Of a stretch of 33,335 bases of DNA, positions 7,564-15,909 are shown in pieces (position 1 is the first letter of the stretch; every line of letters begins with the position of its first letter). Both the position numbers and the translations under genes were made by a program. The notes beneath the pieces are model-generated. The model had not been told where the DNA came from. It did not search any database and saw only the letters and a list, made by a program, of their open reading frames with translations. The stretch comes from Flavobacteriales bacterium (GTDB taxonomy: Bacteria; Bacteroidota; Bacteroidia; Flavobacteriales_F; PHOS-HE28), in assembly GCA_016788285.1 (NCBI GenBank), contig JAEUSW010000296.1, positions 1 to 33,335 of the forward strand, written 5' to 3'.

Positions 7564-8703
7564 CTGATCGTGGAGAGGTGCTTTGGATCCTGAGGCGGGT
7601 TCGACGGCCCGTTCCCAGGCTTCCGTCTGCCGCCGGATGCTCTCTTGGTGGATGGCGTTCATGAACGCCTCCACGAACGCCGCACTGAGGCCGGACCGGC
7701 GGCCCAGCTCATGTTGCGCGGCCATGATGTGCTCCCAGCGCTCGGGCTGGAGTATGGCCACGTTGTGCTCCTGTTTGTAGAGTCCGATCCGCTCGGCGAT
7801 GTCCAGACGTTCGGCGAGCTTCTGAGCGATATCAGCGTCCAGTTGGTCGATCTGGTCGCGGAGCTCATCTAAAAGATCGCGCAGCCGGGGGCCGGGTGCG
7901 GCCGCCCTGTGCACGAGCCCGTGCAGGAACGCGCCGAGGCTCTCCGGCGTCACCTGCTGGTCCCCGTCGCTCAAGGCCTTTCGGGGATCCGGATGCGCCT
8001 CCACCATCAGCCCGCTGAAGTTGAGGTCCAGCGCCTGTTGGGCGACCTCGGCGAGGCGGTCGGGCCGGCCGGCGATGTGGCTCGGGTCGCACAGCATGGG
8101 CAGCCCCGGGCAGGCGGCCATCAGGCGGATGGGGAACTCCCACATCGGGGTGTTGCGGAAAGGCGTGTGGCCCGACCAGCTGAAGCCCCTGTGCACGGCG
8201 GCCATGCGGCGGATGCCGGCGCGGTGGAGCCGCTCCAGCGCGCCCACCCACAAGGGCAGGTCCGGGTTGATGGGGTTCTTCACCAGCACGGGCACGTCCA
8301 CGCCGGCAAGGGCGTCGGCGATGGCCTGCACGCTGAACGGGTTCGGCGTGGTCCGGGCGCCGATCCAGAGCAGGTCGATCCCCGCCTTGAGCGCGGCCTC
8401 CACATGGCCGGGTGTCGCCACTTCGGTGGCCACGAGCAACCCGGTGGCGTCGGCGGCCGAACGCAGCCAACGCAGAGCGGGGTCACCGGCGCCCTCGAAG
8501 GCACCGGGCCGGGTGCGCGGCTTCCACACCCCAGCCCGCAGCACCCGCACGCTGGGCGCATGGCGTCGGATGCCCTCGGCCACGGCCATCACCTGCTCCT
8601 GGCTCTCGGCGCTGCACGGTCCCGCGATGTGCAGGGGACGCTCCAACCCCAGGCCCCACTGGTCCAAGGGAATTGGGTCCAACTCCGGCGTCAGGCGGCT
8701 CAT
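7546..8703 (-). CDS. Bifunctional DAHP synthase / chorismate mutase (type II)
   Basis: A 385-residue cytoplasmic shikimate-pathway enzyme. Residues about 20-265 are a type I-beta (KDO8P-like) DAHP synthase with AGPCSAES (27-34), RAGVWKPRTRPGAFEG (56-71), KNPINPDLPLWVGA (142-155) and LCDPSHIAGR (204-213). It condenses phosphoenolpyruvate with erythrose 4-phosphate. Residues about 275-360 are an all-helical AroQ chorismate mutase with LRDQIDQLDADIAQKLAERL and IGLYKQEHNVAILQPERW. In such fusions the mutase domain commonly serves as the prephenate-sensing regulatory partner. The natural start is the ATG at 8701-8703, only 4 bases after a perfect -7 box, so the transcript may be leaderless. It stands alone, with its own promoter and 59 bases from the OmpA gene. 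Confidence 0.93.
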   Translation of the reverse strand: MSRLTPELDPIPLDQWGLGLERPLHIAGPCSAESQEQVMAVAEGIRRHAPSVRVLRAGVWKPRTRPGAFEGAGDPALRWLRSAADATGLLVATEVATPGHVEAALKAGIDLLWIGARTTPNPFSVQAIADALAGVDVPVLVKNPINPDLPLWVGALERLHRAGIRRMAAVHRGFSWSGHTPFRNTPMWEFPIRLMAACPGLPMLCDPSHIAGRPDRLAEVAQQALDLNFSGLMVEAHPDPRKALSDGDQQVTPESLGAFLHGLVHRAAAPGPRLRDLLDELRDQIDQLDADIAQKLAERLDIAERIGLYKQEHNVAILQPERWEHIMAAQHELGRRSGLSAAFVEAFMNAIHQESIRRQTEAWERAVEPASGSKAPLHDQLPGQR

Positions 8704-8707
8704 GGGG

Positions 8708-8715
8708 CAAAAGTA
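8708..8715 (-). promoter_or_regulatory. -7 box immediately upstream of the DAHP synthase gene
   Basis: The minus strand reads TACTTTTG, a full match to TAnnTTTG, followed by CCCC and then the ATG. A start about 6-8 bases downstream of the box would fall at or next to the start codon. No clear -33 TTG was found at the usual spacing. Confidence 0.6.
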
Positions 8716-8762
8716 GACCGCCGAGGCGGGGACATTGTTCGCCGCACGGGCCGCACGCCCGA

Positions 8763-9713
8763 TCAGTCCTTGACCATGTTGTACAGCGCCCTGAGGTCGG
8801 GAGTGAGGATCACTTCGATGCGACGGTTCTTCGACTTGTCCGCGGGGTCCACGGGAACGTACTCGCTGCGCCCCGCCGCCGTGATGCGCCGCGCTTCGAT
8901 GGCGCTGGCCTCCTGCAGGATGCGCACCACGCTGGTGGCCCGCTCCACGCTGAGCTCCCAGTTGTCCTTGTAGGTGCTTCCTGGCAGGATCTTGTCGGTA
9001 TCGGTGTGGCCTTCCACCAGGATGCTGATGTCGCGGTCATCCTCGATGGCCTTGGCCAGCTTCACAAGGGCTTCGCGGCCCTGCTTGTCCACGGTGGCGC
9101 TGCCGCTGGGGAAGAGCAGCTTGTTCTCCAGGCTGACATGGATGCGTCCATCGCGCTGCTCCACGGTGAGGCCTTTGCCCTCGAACCCGGTGAGGGCCCG
9201 GCTCACACGGTCCTTCAGGTCGCGCATGGCAGCGTCCTTGCGGTCCAGTTCGGCCTGCAGCTCGGACAGCCGCGCCTCGCGCTCGGCCAGGCGTTTGCTG
9301 CTGCGACCGATGGAATCCTCCTTGTTCTGCAGGTCCAGGCGCAGGGCCTCCAGGTCGGTGAGCAGCTTGCGGTTCTCGCTGCGGTCGCCGGCCAGCAGCT
9401 TGTTGTACTTGTCCAGCAGCTCGTCGTTCAGCGCGTTGATCTTGTCATACTGCTGCTGCATCTTCCGCAGGGAGGTGCCCAGGGTGGTGGTGTCCTGTTC
9501 CAGCAGCTTCACGCGGCGTTTCAGGTCGCTCATCTCACTGGCCTGTGCGTCCAGGGTGGCCTGTGCGTCGCGCGCCTTCGCCAACGCCGCCTCGGACTCC
9601 GAGCGCATCGCGTCCATGGAGGCCTGGAGCTCCTCATACTTGCGCTGGGGCACGCAGGCGGTGAACAACACGGCGATGAAGAGGGCGCACGGGGCGAGGG
9701 AAGGGAGCTTCAT
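8763..9713 (-). CDS. OmpA-family lipoprotein with coiled coil
   Basis: A 316-residue envelope protein. The N-terminus MKLPSLAPCALFIAVLFTAC is a lipoprotein-type signal with Cys20 as the probable lipidated residue; phenylalanine at -3 is not the most common choice. Residues about 24-190 are heptad-rich and strongly predicted coiled coil (KYEELQASMDAMRSESEAAL onward). Residues about 195-316 are an OmpA C-terminal peptidoglycan-binding domain, with LLFPSGSATVD, ILVEGHTDTD, WELSVERATSVVRIL and SKNRRIEVIL. It likely tethers the outer membrane to the wall, with the coiled coil spanning the periplasm. The frame is open to 9776, but the ATG at 9711-9713 starts the signal peptide. It is transcribed divergently from the next gene. 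Confidence 0.9.
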   Translation of the reverse strand: MKLPSLAPCALFIAVLFTACVPQRKYEELQASMDAMRSESEAALAKARDAQATLDAQASEMSDLKRRVKLLEQDTTTLGTSLRKMQQQYDKINALNDELLDKYNKLLAGDRSENRKLLTDLEALRLDLQNKEDSIGRSSKRLAEREARLSELQAELDRKDAAMRDLKDRVSRALTGFEGKGLTVEQRDGRIHVSLENKLLFPSGSATVDKQGREALVKLAKAIEDDRDISILVEGHTDTDKILPGSTYKDNWELSVERATSVVRILQEASAIEARRITAAGRSEYVPVDPADKSKNRRIEVILTPDLRALYNMVKD

Positions 9714-9734
9714 GGCGTTACCTTTCGGTTCGTG

Positions 9735-9742
9735 CAAAGGTC
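9735..9742 (-). promoter_or_regulatory. Candidate -7 box for the OmpA-like lipoprotein
   Basis: The minus strand reads GACCTTTG, seven of eight against TAnnTTTG, 21 bases before the ATG at 9713, in the divergent intergenic region. No -33 TTG was recognised. Confidence 0.35.
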
Positions 9743-9811
9743 CCGGCCCCACTGGGAGCCACCGACCGTCGCGCAACCTTTTTTTTGAACACGCCGTTCA
9801 TCGATCGAGCC

Positions 9812-10555
9812 ATGGCCCAAGCCCAGCTGCCCAAGGACTGGATCCTGCTCCCGGCGATCGACCGGGAGCTGAAGCACTACACCCTGTTGGCCTACCTGCA
9901 GCGGGTGCGGAAGCGGTTCGCCGAACGCAAGCTGTATCCCTACCTGCTTGACGTGGCCGACCATCTGAACGACCTGCTGGAACTGCAGAAGCGCGCGGAA
10001 GGCCTCCGGGCCACCATGCCGCGGGACATCACCGGGCTCGACCCGCGCACGGGCACCGTGGCCTATGCTCCACTGCCTGAGCCTACAGGGGCGCTGGGGG
10101 TGATCGACGAGGTGATCGACGATGCCGTACCGGAGCTGCGCGACCATTTGGCCCAGGGCAGCGAGCTGCGGGAGCGCATCCGCGAGCACATCCAGTTCGG
10201 GCCCGTGGGGGTGCTTCCGCTCGATCCGCGCGCGGGCTACCTGCTCCTGCGCCAGGGCAGCGAGGCGCGCATCTACACCTACTCGGTCTCCCTGCTGCGC
10301 GACGCGGATGTCGATCTGCACTGGCGCAGCGTGGTGACGCACTTCGTGGGCAGCCGCCCGCTGGGTCTGCGCACCACCTACGAGGTCATCCGCGCGGAGC
10401 TGATCGCCCATCGGCCGCACCTGCCCGTACCGGCCACCTTCGGGTTCGAATGCGATTGGGAGGTGCCGCACATCGAGACCTACCTGCCGCTGGCCAAGCA
10501 ACTGGTGCACCGCTTCATCGCGGCGGACCGTTCGACGGACCGGTTCACCGGGTGA
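9812..10555 (+). CDS. Unrecognised 247-residue cytoplasmic protein
   Basis: I do not recognise the family. It has no signal peptide and no hydrophobic segment long enough for a membrane helix. The first half is helical with charged stretches (RVRKRFAERKLYPYLLDVADHLNDLLELQK). The second half looks alpha/beta, with GYLLLRQGSEARIYTYSVSLL near residues 142-162. Codon use matches the surrounding core genes. A TTG at 9785 could extend it by 9 residues, but the ATG at 9812 gives MAQAQLPKDWILLPAID and is preferred. It is divergent from the OmpA-like gene and its stop overlaps the 3' end of the convergent solute-binding gene by 11 bases. Confidence 0.75.
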   Translation: MAQAQLPKDWILLPAIDRELKHYTLLAYLQRVRKRFAERKLYPYLLDVADHLNDLLELQKRAEGLRATMPRDITGLDPRTGTVAYAPLPEPTGALGVIDEVIDDAVPELRDHLAQGSELRERIREHIQFGPVGVLPLDPRAGYLLLRQGSEARIYTYSVSLLRDADVDLHWRSVVTHFVGSRPLGLRTTYEVIRAELIAHRPHLPVPATFGFECDWEVPHIETYLPLAKQLVHRFIAADRSTDRFTG

Positions 10556-12278
10556 CGCCGGGATCGGACCACACGCGGGCCAGGTCGCGCAGGTCCATGG
10601 CGTTCAGGGGCATGTCGCGCACATCAGGGCGCAACAAGCGGATGGTGCGTTCGTGGTACAGCGGGGTCACCGGCGCATCGGCCATCGCCTGGTTCTCCGC
10701 CTCGGCGAAGAGCTGCATGCGCCGGGCATCGTCCACGGTGCGCTGCGCCTCCGCGAACAGCGAATCGAAGCGCGGATCCGCGTACCGGGTGGTGTTCAGG
10801 TAGGTGGGCAGGGCGGTATCGGCCTGCGCGTTCTTGCCATAGAGCAGCGAGAGGAAGTTCTCGGCGTCCGGCAGGTCGGCCACCCAGCCCTCGCGCCAGA
10901 AGCGTGCACGGCCTCGCTCGATGGACGTGTAGTGCTGGTCCATGGGCAGCACCGACAGGATGAGGGGCACGCCCAGATGGCGTTGCAGCATGTCCTGCAC
11001 GGCCTCCGCGACCTGGATGTAGCCGAAGCCCGGGCTCGCGTTCAGGACCACCTGAGGGAATCCCTTTCCGCCGGGGAAACCCGCTTCCGCCAGCAATGCG
11101 CGCGCCGCGTCGGGGTCGAACCGGTGTCCGTCGACCGCGGAATACGGATACCCGGACAGACCGGGCGCCACCAGGCCATGTTCCGCAGGCACGGCCAAGC
11201 CGCCCAGCACGCTGTCCACCAGGAAATGCCGGTCGATCGCCAGGCTGAAGGCGCGGCGCACCCGAAGATCCGAGAAGGGGTCGGCGTTCAGGTTGAAGCC
11301 GTAGAACTGCACCGCGGAACCCGGAACGGACTGGAGAACGAAGCGCTTGCGACCGGAGGCCTCCACGGAGTCCTTGATGATGCCGAGGCGCTCCACCGGG
11401 AGCTCGGTGAGGCAGGACAGGCGGCCGGCCAGGAACGCTTCGAGCTCCTTGTTCTTGTCCGGATCGAGGGTGATGCGCACCGCGTCCAGGAAGGGCAGCG
11501 GGTTGCCGTGCTCGTCGCGGTCCCAATGGTCGGGATCGCGTTCGAGGACGAAGGCTTCGGCGGGTGAGTAGGTGCGCAGCTTGAACGGCCCGGTGCCGAT
11601 GGCGTGCGCCATCAGGTCGTCACCGTAAGCCTCGACCAGTTGCCTGGGGTAGATCCAGCAGCCCTGATGGGCCAGCACCTGCAGGAAGCCCGCGTTGGGG
11701 TGCGCGAGCTTGATGCGGAAGGTGTGCGGGTCGACCACCTCGAGGCCGGCGATGGGGGCCTCCCGATCGCCACCGGCGGCGGTGTTGGCATAGTGGGTAT
11801 TGGCCCCCAGGACCTTGTCCTGGAAGAGCCAGAACATCCGGTTCTCCGGATCGGCCGTGCAGAGGGCGCGGAAACAGTACAGCACGTCCTCGGCGTCCAC
11901 GAGCCGGTCATCCTCGGAGGTCAGCGCCGCATCGGGGTGGAAGCGCACATCCTTGCGCAGATACAGGGTGAAGGTGGTGGCGTCGGCATCCACCTCCCAG
12001 CGTTCGGCCAGGCAGGGCAGCACCTTCAGGTCCACGGGGTCGAAGCGCACCAGGCCCTGATAGATCTGCGCGGCGATGCGGTGCTCGGCCGTCTGGGAGA
12101 TGCGAAGCGGGAAGATGTTGCGCACCCCGCCGGCCTCGTTCATGTTGAAGACCCCGCCGTACCGCTTACCCCCCTGCACGCGCCGCAGGCCATCCTTTCC
12201 GTCGCCGCCGCAGGCCATCAGCAAAGCCAGGGCCGCGGTGCACAACAGCCACGGGTTCCGTGCGTTCTCCAAGGTCAC
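10545..12278 (-). CDS. Family 5 ABC transporter solute-binding lipoprotein (peptide type)
   Basis: A 577-residue lipoprotein of the extracellular solute-binding family 5 (DppA/OppA type). These proteins capture peptides or related solutes for an ABC importer. The signal sequence leads to LLMAC with Cys23 as lipid site. The mature part shows LRISQTAEHRIAAQIYQGLVRFDP and LAERWEVDADATTFTLYLRKDVRFHPD, then DAEDVLYCF and the AFSLAIDR region, all family landmarks in the expected order. No permease or ATPase genes are adjacent, so it is an orphan binding protein. The start codon is GTG at 12276-12278, supported by a perfect -7 box 4 bases upstream. It is divergent from the outer-membrane protein gene. 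Confidence 0.9.
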   Translation of the reverse strand: MTLENARNPWLLCTAALALLMACGGDGKDGLRRVQGGKRYGGVFNMNEAGGVRNIFPLRISQTAEHRIAAQIYQGLVRFDPVDLKVLPCLAERWEVDADATTFTLYLRKDVRFHPDAALTSEDDRLVDAEDVLYCFRALCTADPENRMFWLFQDKVLGANTHYANTAAGGDREAPIAGLEVVDPHTFRIKLAHPNAGFLQVLAHQGCWIYPRQLVEAYGDDLMAHAIGTGPFKLRTYSPAEAFVLERDPDHWDRDEHGNPLPFLDAVRITLDPDKNKELEAFLAGRLSCLTELPVERLGIIKDSVEASGRKRFVLQSVPGSAVQFYGFNLNADPFSDLRVRRAFSLAIDRHFLVDSVLGGLAVPAEHGLVAPGLSGYPYSAVDGHRFDPDAARALLAEAGFPGGKGFPQVVLNASPGFGYIQVAEAVQDMLQRHLGVPLILSVLPMDQHYTSIERGRARFWREGWVADLPDAENFLSLLYGKNAQADTALPTYLNTTRYADPRFDSLFAEAQRTVDDARRMQLFAEAENQAMADAPVTPLYHERTIRLLRPDVRDMPLNAMDLRDLARVWSDPGVTR

Positions 12279-12282
12279 CGGC

Positions 12283-12290
12283 CAAATGTA
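12283..12290 (-). promoter_or_regulatory. -7 box immediately upstream of the solute-binding gene
   Basis: The minus strand reads TACATTTG, a full TAnnTTTG match, followed by 4 bases and the GTG start. This is the same geometry as at the DAHP synthase gene, and predicts a leaderless or nearly leaderless mRNA. Confidence 0.55.
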
Positions 12291-12378
12291 CCCGGGCCCC
12301 CGACGGAAGCTCGGAGGCCTCCGGTCCGCTCATCAACGATCGGATCTTGATGGGCACCGGATGCGTGGATGGGCTGGG

Positions 12379-12386
12379 TAATTTTC
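12379..12386 (+). promoter_or_regulatory. Candidate -7 box for the large outer-membrane protein
   Basis: The plus strand reads TAATTTTC, seven of eight against TAnnTTTG, 53 bases before the ATG at 12440. The nearest upstream TTG (12347-12349) is 29 bases away, too far for a standard -33 element. Confidence 0.35.
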
Positions 12387-12439
12387 CGCCCTTGGGGCGC
12401 AACCCTTCCTCCTCCGCACCACGTCCGGCCCGGCCCCGG

Positions 12440-15400
12440 ATGACCGTGCTCCTGCCCCTTCTCCTGGTGCTGGTGCCGGCCTGCCAGGTCCTGGCCCAGG
12501 GCCCCGGGAACAACCGGCGTGCGCGCCGCATCGTGCTCACCGGCGACACCATCGCGCTGGACACCCTGAGCATCGCCCCGGGCAGCCTGTCGCTCTGGCG
12601 GGACGGAAGCCCGTTGCCGGACCACGGCTTTGCGCTCGATCCGTACCGGGCACGGCTGTGGGTGAACGACGGCGCGGTGGGCGACACGCTCATCGCCCGG
12701 TACCGGGTGTGGCCGCTGCTCTTCGCGGCGGAGCGCCGCCACAAGGACAGGCTTCGGCTGCTGAGCGAGGACCCCGACCGGCGCGACCCGTTCAAGTACG
12801 AGGCCCCGTCGCAGCGCGAGGACCTCTTCGGCAACGCCGGCCTGAACAAGAGCGGCAGCATCTCCCGGGGCATCCTGTTCGGCAACAACCAGGACCTGTC
12901 GGTGAACTCCTCACTGAACCTGGAGCTCAGCGGCCGCATCACGGACCGCATCCAGGTGCAGGCGTCGATCACGGACAACAACATCCCCATCCAGGCCGAG
13001 GGCAACACCTTGGAGCTTCAGGACTTCGACCAGGTGTTCATCAAGCTCTTCGAGGAGAACTGGGAGCTCATCGCGGGCGACTTCGTGCTGCAGCGCCCGA
13101 ACAGCCACTTCCTCACCTACCTCAAGAAGTCCAAGGGCCTCTCGTTCACCACGCGCACCAAGGGGGCCAGGGCGGCCAATGCACTGGGCGCCTCGGTGGC
13201 CATCTCGAAAGGCAAGTTCGCCCGCAACGTGGTCCAGGGCGTGGAAGGCGTGCAGGGCCCCTACCGGCTGCGCGGCGACGCGGGCGAGACCTTCATCATC
13301 ATCCTGTCGGGCACCGAACGCGTGTTCATCGACGGCCAGTTGCTGGTGCGCGGCCAGGAGAACGACTACGTGATCGACTACAACACCGCCGAGCTCACCT
13401 TCACCGCGCGGCGCCTCATCACCAAGGACCGCCGCATCACCGTGGAGTTCCAATACTCCGACCGCAACTACATGCGCACGCTGGTGCGGCTGGACGATTC
13501 CTGGACGCGCGGTCGCACCACCCTGCGCCTCAACGTGTTCAGCGAACAGGACCACAAGGGGCAGCCGCTGCAGCAGGACCTCACGGACGAGGAGCAACGG
13601 GCGCTCGCCGAAGCGGGCGACGATCCCCTGGCCGCGGTGGCGCCCGGTGTGGACACGGTGGACTACAACGCCGACCAGGTGCTGTACAAGGCGGTGGACT
13701 CCCTGGGCTACAGCCCGGTGTACGTGTACAGCACCTCGCCTGACAGCGCACGCTACCGCATCACCTTCTCCACCGTGGGCTCGGGGCTGGGTGATTATGT
13801 GCAGCAGGCCTTCACCCCCAGCGGCCGGGTGTTCCGCTGGGTGGCTCCGGACACGGTGGCCGGCGCCATCGTCAGGCGCGGCGACCACGCCCCGGTGCGC
13901 GTGCTGATCCCTCCACGATCGCAACAGGTGGTGACCCTGGGCGCGGACCACAGCACGGCCGGCGGGCTGCGGCTGAGCACCGAACTGGCCTACGGGCGAT
14001 ACGACCGCAACACCTTCAGCGACCGCGATGCGGCCGACGACCAGGCCTTCGCCGCGCGGGTGAAGGCGGACCAGGCGATCCCCCTGCGGGCCGCTGACAG
14101 CACATGGGCGCTGGAACTGGGCCTGGAGACGGAGGCCCTCACCGCCTCCTTCACCCCGGTGGAACGGTACCGGGCCGTGGAGTTCGAGCGCAACTGGAAC
14201 GCCCAGGGCCGGCCACTGGACGGGGATCAACTGCTGGCCGACCTGGGCGTGGGGCTTCGGGCCGGAAAGGCCGGAAGGTTGCGCTACGTGATCAACACCT
14301 TCCAGGTCCGCGACCGTTATGCCGGCTGGCGCCACGACCTGATCAGCGACCTGCACCCCGGCCGGTTCGACCTCACCGGCACCGCCAGCCTGCTCACCAC
14401 CACCGACCCGGTGCGCACCGAGTTCCTGCGGCACAAGGCCCGGCTGGCCCGACGCATGCGCTGGTTCACCGTCGGCATGCAGGACGAGCACGAACGCAAC
14501 CGCTTCCGGGCGGACACGGGGTCGGCGTTGCTGGCCGGCAGCTACCAGTTCTACGACTGGGAGGCCTTCATCCAGAGCCGCGATACGGCCCGGACCACCT
14601 TCCGCGTGGGCGGTGGCCAGCGCTACGACCAGGGCCTTCGGAACGGCGGGCTGGCCCGCAGCACCGTGGCCACCGCGGGCACGGCCACCCTGGGCGTCGG
14701 CCGCGATGCGCGACATCGCCTGGCCACCACCTTCACCTACCGGCAGCTGCGCATCGTGGACAGCACCCTCACCGCGCAACGGCCCGAGGACACCTACCTG
14801 ATGCGCATCGACCACGACCTCAGCCTGGGCAAGGGCGTGGCGGTGTGGGACCTGTTCTATGAACTGGGTTCGGGGCTGGAGCAACAGCGCGAGTTCCTCT
14901 ACGTGGAGGTGCCCGCCGGGCAGGGCCTCTACATCTGGAACGACTACAACGGCAACGGCCTCAAGGAGCTCAACGAGTTCGAACAGGCCAACTTCGGCTA
15001 CGAGGCCAACTACGTGCGGGTGTTCGTGCCCAGCAACACCTACTCGCGCACCTTCAGCAACCAGCTGAGCGCCTCGCTGGACCTGCGGCCCGCGGTGGCC
15101 TGGGGCGGGCGCAAAGGGATGCGGGGCTTCCTGGCGCGCTTCTCGGACCTGGCCTCCTTCCGCAGCGACCGCAAGACCAGCACGGCCGACCTGGGGCAGG
15201 CGCTCGACCCCTTCCGCATCGACCCGGCGGACACGCTGCTCACGGCCTTCACCAGTTCGCTGCGCAACACGCTCTTCTACGACCGCACGAGCCCCAAGTG
15301 GAGCGTGGACCACACCTTCCAGAGCGACCGCACCAAGACGCTGCTGCTGAACGGGTTCGAATCACGCCTGCGCGAACTGAACCAGGTGCGCCTGCGCTGG

Positions 15401-15895
15401 AACGCCACCCAGCAATGGACCGCCGACCTGGAGGCGGAGACGGGCCGGGTGGCCAACGCCTCCGACCTGCTCAGCGGTCGCACCTACAGCATCCGGCAGT
15501 ACACCACGCGGCCCCGCATCACCTGGCGGCCCAACACCGACCTGCGCGCGGCCTTGAGCTACCGCTACACCGACAAACTGAACCGCGAGGAGTTGGGCGG
15601 CGAGGCAGCCACCGTGCAGAACCTGGGGCTGGAGGCCCGCTGGAACACCGCCGGCAAGGGCAGCATCCAGCTGAACCTCGACCTGGTGGACATCCGGTAT
15701 GACGGGGACCCCAACACCAGCCTGGGCAACGAGATGCTGGGCGGGCTGAAGGTGGGCACCAACTGGACCTGGAGCCTCAGCATCCAGCGGCGGCTGAACC
15801 AGAACCTGCAGGTGGACATCACCTACAACGGTCGGAAGAGCGAGAACACCCCCACGGTGCACGTGGGCGGCGCGCAGATCCGCGCCTTCTTCTGA
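12440..15895 (+). CDS. Large predicted outer-membrane beta-barrel protein, function unknown
   Basis: A 1151-residue exported protein. The signal peptide MTVLLPLLLVLVPACQVLAQ ends at about residue 20. Residues about 120-260 resemble the repeated strand regions of Bacteroidota outer-membrane proteins: SISRGILFGNNQDLSVNSS, LELSGRITDRIQVQASITDN, QDFDQVFIKL. A segment with VFIDGQLLVRGQENDYVIDY and FTARRLITKDRRITVEFQYSD looks like a small beta-sandwich seen in large surface proteins of this phylum. The C-terminal two thirds alternates polar and aromatic residues as in a long transmembrane barrel, and ends in the aromatic dipeptide FF. It has some similarity in style to SprA but is far shorter. The frame is open upstream to 12260; the ATG at 12440 is chosen for the signal peptide. 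Confidence 0.8.
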   Translation: MTVLLPLLLVLVPACQVLAQGPGNNRRARRIVLTGDTIALDTLSIAPGSLSLWRDGSPLPDHGFALDPYRARLWVNDGAVGDTLIARYRVWPLLFAAERRHKDRLRLLSEDPDRRDPFKYEAPSQREDLFGNAGLNKSGSISRGILFGNNQDLSVNSSLNLELSGRITDRIQVQASITDNNIPIQAEGNTLELQDFDQVFIKLFEENWELIAGDFVLQRPNSHFLTYLKKSKGLSFTTRTKGARAANALGASVAISKGKFARNVVQGVEGVQGPYRLRGDAGETFIIILSGTERVFIDGQLLVRGQENDYVIDYNTAELTFTARRLITKDRRITVEFQYSDRNYMRTLVRLDDSWTRGRTTLRLNVFSEQDHKGQPLQQDLTDEEQRALAEAGDDPLAAVAPGVDTVDYNADQVLYKAVDSLGYSPVYVYSTSPDSARYRITFSTVGSGLGDYVQQAFTPSGRVFRWVAPDTVAGAIVRRGDHAPVRVLIPPRSQQVVTLGADHSTAGGLRLSTELAYGRYDRNTFSDRDAADDQAFAARVKADQAIPLRAADSTWALELGLETEALTASFTPVERYRAVEFERNWNAQGRPLDGDQLLADLGVGLRAGKAGRLRYVINTFQVRDRYAGWRHDLISDLHPGRFDLTGTASLLTTTDPVRTEFLRHKARLARRMRWFTVGMQDEHERNRFRADTGSALLAGSYQFYDWEAFIQSRDTARTTFRVGGGQRYDQGLRNGGLARSTVATAGTATLGVGRDARHRLATTFTYRQLRIVDSTLTAQRPEDTYLMRIDHDLSLGKGVAVWDLFYELGSGLEQQREFLYVEVPAGQGLYIWNDYNGNGLKELNEFEQANFGYEANYVRVFVPSNTYSRTFSNQLSASLDLRPAVAWGGRKGMRGFLARFSDLASFRSDRKTSTADLGQALDPFRIDPADTLLTAFTSSLRNTLFYDRTSPKWSVDHTFQSDRTKTLLLNGFESRLRELNQVRLRWNATQQWTADLEAETGRVANASDLLSGRTYSIRQYTTRPRITWRPNTDLRAALSYRYTDKLNREELGGEAATVQNLGLEARWNTAGKGSIQLNLDLVDIRYDGDPNTSLGNEMLGGLKVGTNWTWSLSIQRRLNQNLQVDITYNGRKSENTPTVHVGGAQIRAFF

Positions 15896-15909
15896 CGAGG
15901 GGTCGTCGC

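Noticed and set aside
12911..15313. An 800-codon open frame on the minus strand opposite the outer-membrane protein gene
   Set aside because: It is rich in His, Gly, Ala and Val as expected for an antisense shadow of a GC-rich gene. It has no signal, domain or promoter, and the sense gene has a convincing signal peptide and strand pattern.
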